NCBI GenBank assembly: GCA_029940175.1
Contig: JAOZRM010000124.1
Coordinates: 1-7,312, forward strand
DNA from: Candidatus Sabulitectum sp.
GTDB taxonomy: Bacteria; Fermentibacterota; Fermentibacteria; Fermentibacterales; JCC-6
Direction of reading: 5' to 3'
Length of the DNA: 7,312 bases
The first letter of the stretch is position 1. Each line of letters starts with the position of its first letter. Below are positions 6,713 to 7,312 of the stretch, piece after piece. Under the pieces are notes generated by a model that saw only the letters and a list, made by a program, of their open reading frames with translations, searched no databases and was not told the origin of the DNA. The position numbers and the translations under genes are program-made.

Positions 6713-7312
6713 ATCTAAAAGATAAGCTTAAGAAAAGCAGAAATGCGCTTTCCAGAAAACTGGGGGTAGTATTCGGTCAGGGAGTGGATGAAGAAACCCT
6801 GGAGGTGGCCGAGGAGATACTTCTTGCAAGCGATCTTGGCTGGGAACTTACAGAACTGGTTTTGAAGAAATTCAGAGAAGAATTTAAACTGAACAGCAAC
6901 AGCAACTGGAAAATCATACTGGTCACGGTTCTCGAGGATCTTCTTCCGGAATATCAACCCTGGACTCCTGACTCACAACCAGCGGTAACTCTGGTTGTGG
7001 GGGTTAACGGTGCCGGTAAGACTACAACAATTGCCCGTCTATCTCAAAGAATTGCAGCTGGCGGCGAGACTGTTCTTATGGGATGTGCTGATACTTACAG
7101 GGCAGCAGCTTCAGAGCAGCTGGCTCTCTGGGGTCAGCGGCTGAACATTCCTGTTCATACAAGTGTTGAGGGTACAGATCCCGGGGCGGTTACATTTGAT
7201 GCCATAAGAAAAGCGCAGAATAACAAGTATGATCATGTAATTATAGACACTGCTGGAAGGCTTCCCACACAAAAGGGTCTTATGGAAGAACTCTCCAAAG
7301 TGTACCGTGTGA
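6709..7312 (+). CDS. ftsY: signal recognition particle receptor FtsY, N-terminal fragment
   Basis: FtsY is the membrane-associated GTPase that receives ribosome-SRP complexes and passes nascent membrane proteins to the Sec translocon. The frame from TTG 6709 is open to the window edge, giving 201 codons plus one base. Residues 1-80 form the helical N domain, starting MNLKDKLKKSRNAL. The G domain follows: G1 GVNGAGKTTT at 98-107, G2 DTYRAAASEQL at 128-138, and G3 DTAGR at 180-184 followed by LMEEL.KV.RV. FtsY rather than Ffh is shown by GVNG (Ffh has GLQG), DTYRAAA (Ffh has RPAA), the Trp at 141 and TDPGAV. The G4 (TKxD) motif lies beyond the window. There is no long acidic A domain before the N domain, as in many bacteria. 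The TTG start overlaps the smc stop as TTGA, and smc-ftsY adjacency is common in bacteria. No in-frame ATG occurs before residue 124. Confidence 0.95.
   Translation, partial: MNLKDKLKKSRNALSRKLGVVFGQGVDEETLEVAEEILLASDLGWELTELVLKKFREEFKLNSNSNWKIILVTVLEDLLPEYQPWTPDSQPAVTLVVGVNGAGKTTTIARLSQRIAAGGETVLMGCADTYRAAASEQLALWGQRLNIPVHTSVEGTDPGAVTFDAIRKAQNNKYDHVIIDTAGRLPTQKGLMEELSKVYRV

Noticed and set aside
6709..7312. Ffh (SRP54) as an alternative identity for the last gene
   Set aside because: GVNG, DTYRAAA and the W...R...P pattern are those of FtsY; Ffh has GLQG and RPAA.

Overview
The window is a gapless run of six genes on the + strand: a 3' fragment of dxs, then nadK, recN, a pgsA-like phosphatidyltransferase gene, smc, and a 5' fragment of ftsY. 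No stretch longer than about 4 bases lies outside a coding sequence. Neighbouring genes overlap or nearly touch at every junction, so the set reads as one translationally coupled operon whose promoter and terminator lie outside the window. I saw no RNA genes, mobile elements, CRISPR arrays, riboswitches or terminators.

Layout: 1-347 is the C-terminal end of 1-deoxy-D-xylulose-5-phosphate synthase (isoprenoid precursors). 334-1119 is a compact NAD kinase (NADP supply). 1124-2749 is RecN (SMC-like double-strand-break repair ATPase). 2749-3312 is a CDP-alcohol phosphatidyltransferase, probably PgsA (anionic phospholipid synthesis in the membrane). 3302-6712 is the chromosome-organising SMC ATPase. 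6709-7312 is the N and early G domain of the signal recognition particle receptor FtsY.

Organism: a bacterium of middling G+C (about 45-48% by eye) that makes isoprenoids by the MEP pathway. Pieces of the gene order are familiar from other bacteria (nadK next to recN, smc next to ftsY), but this full order is not one I can assign to a model genus. The N-terminal head of SMC reads ESKMV where Firmicutes have EQGMI, which is closer to the ELKMV form I associate with Bacteroidetes/Chlorobi relatives. An uncultured lineage near the FCB group is my guess, held weakly.

The genes are housekeeping, and I do not see a new defence, secretion or biosynthetic system. The points worth a second look are sequence departures inside otherwise complete proteins. 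SMC has LSEGE instead of LSGGE in its ABC signature, an altered D-loop, and two missing glycines at the end of the hinge. RecN has HSQR in place of the usual HGQH block. The gene order combines DNA repair, chromosome folding and membrane biogenesis. Start codons are also unusual: GTG, TTG and TTG are the best choices for nadK, smc and ftsY.
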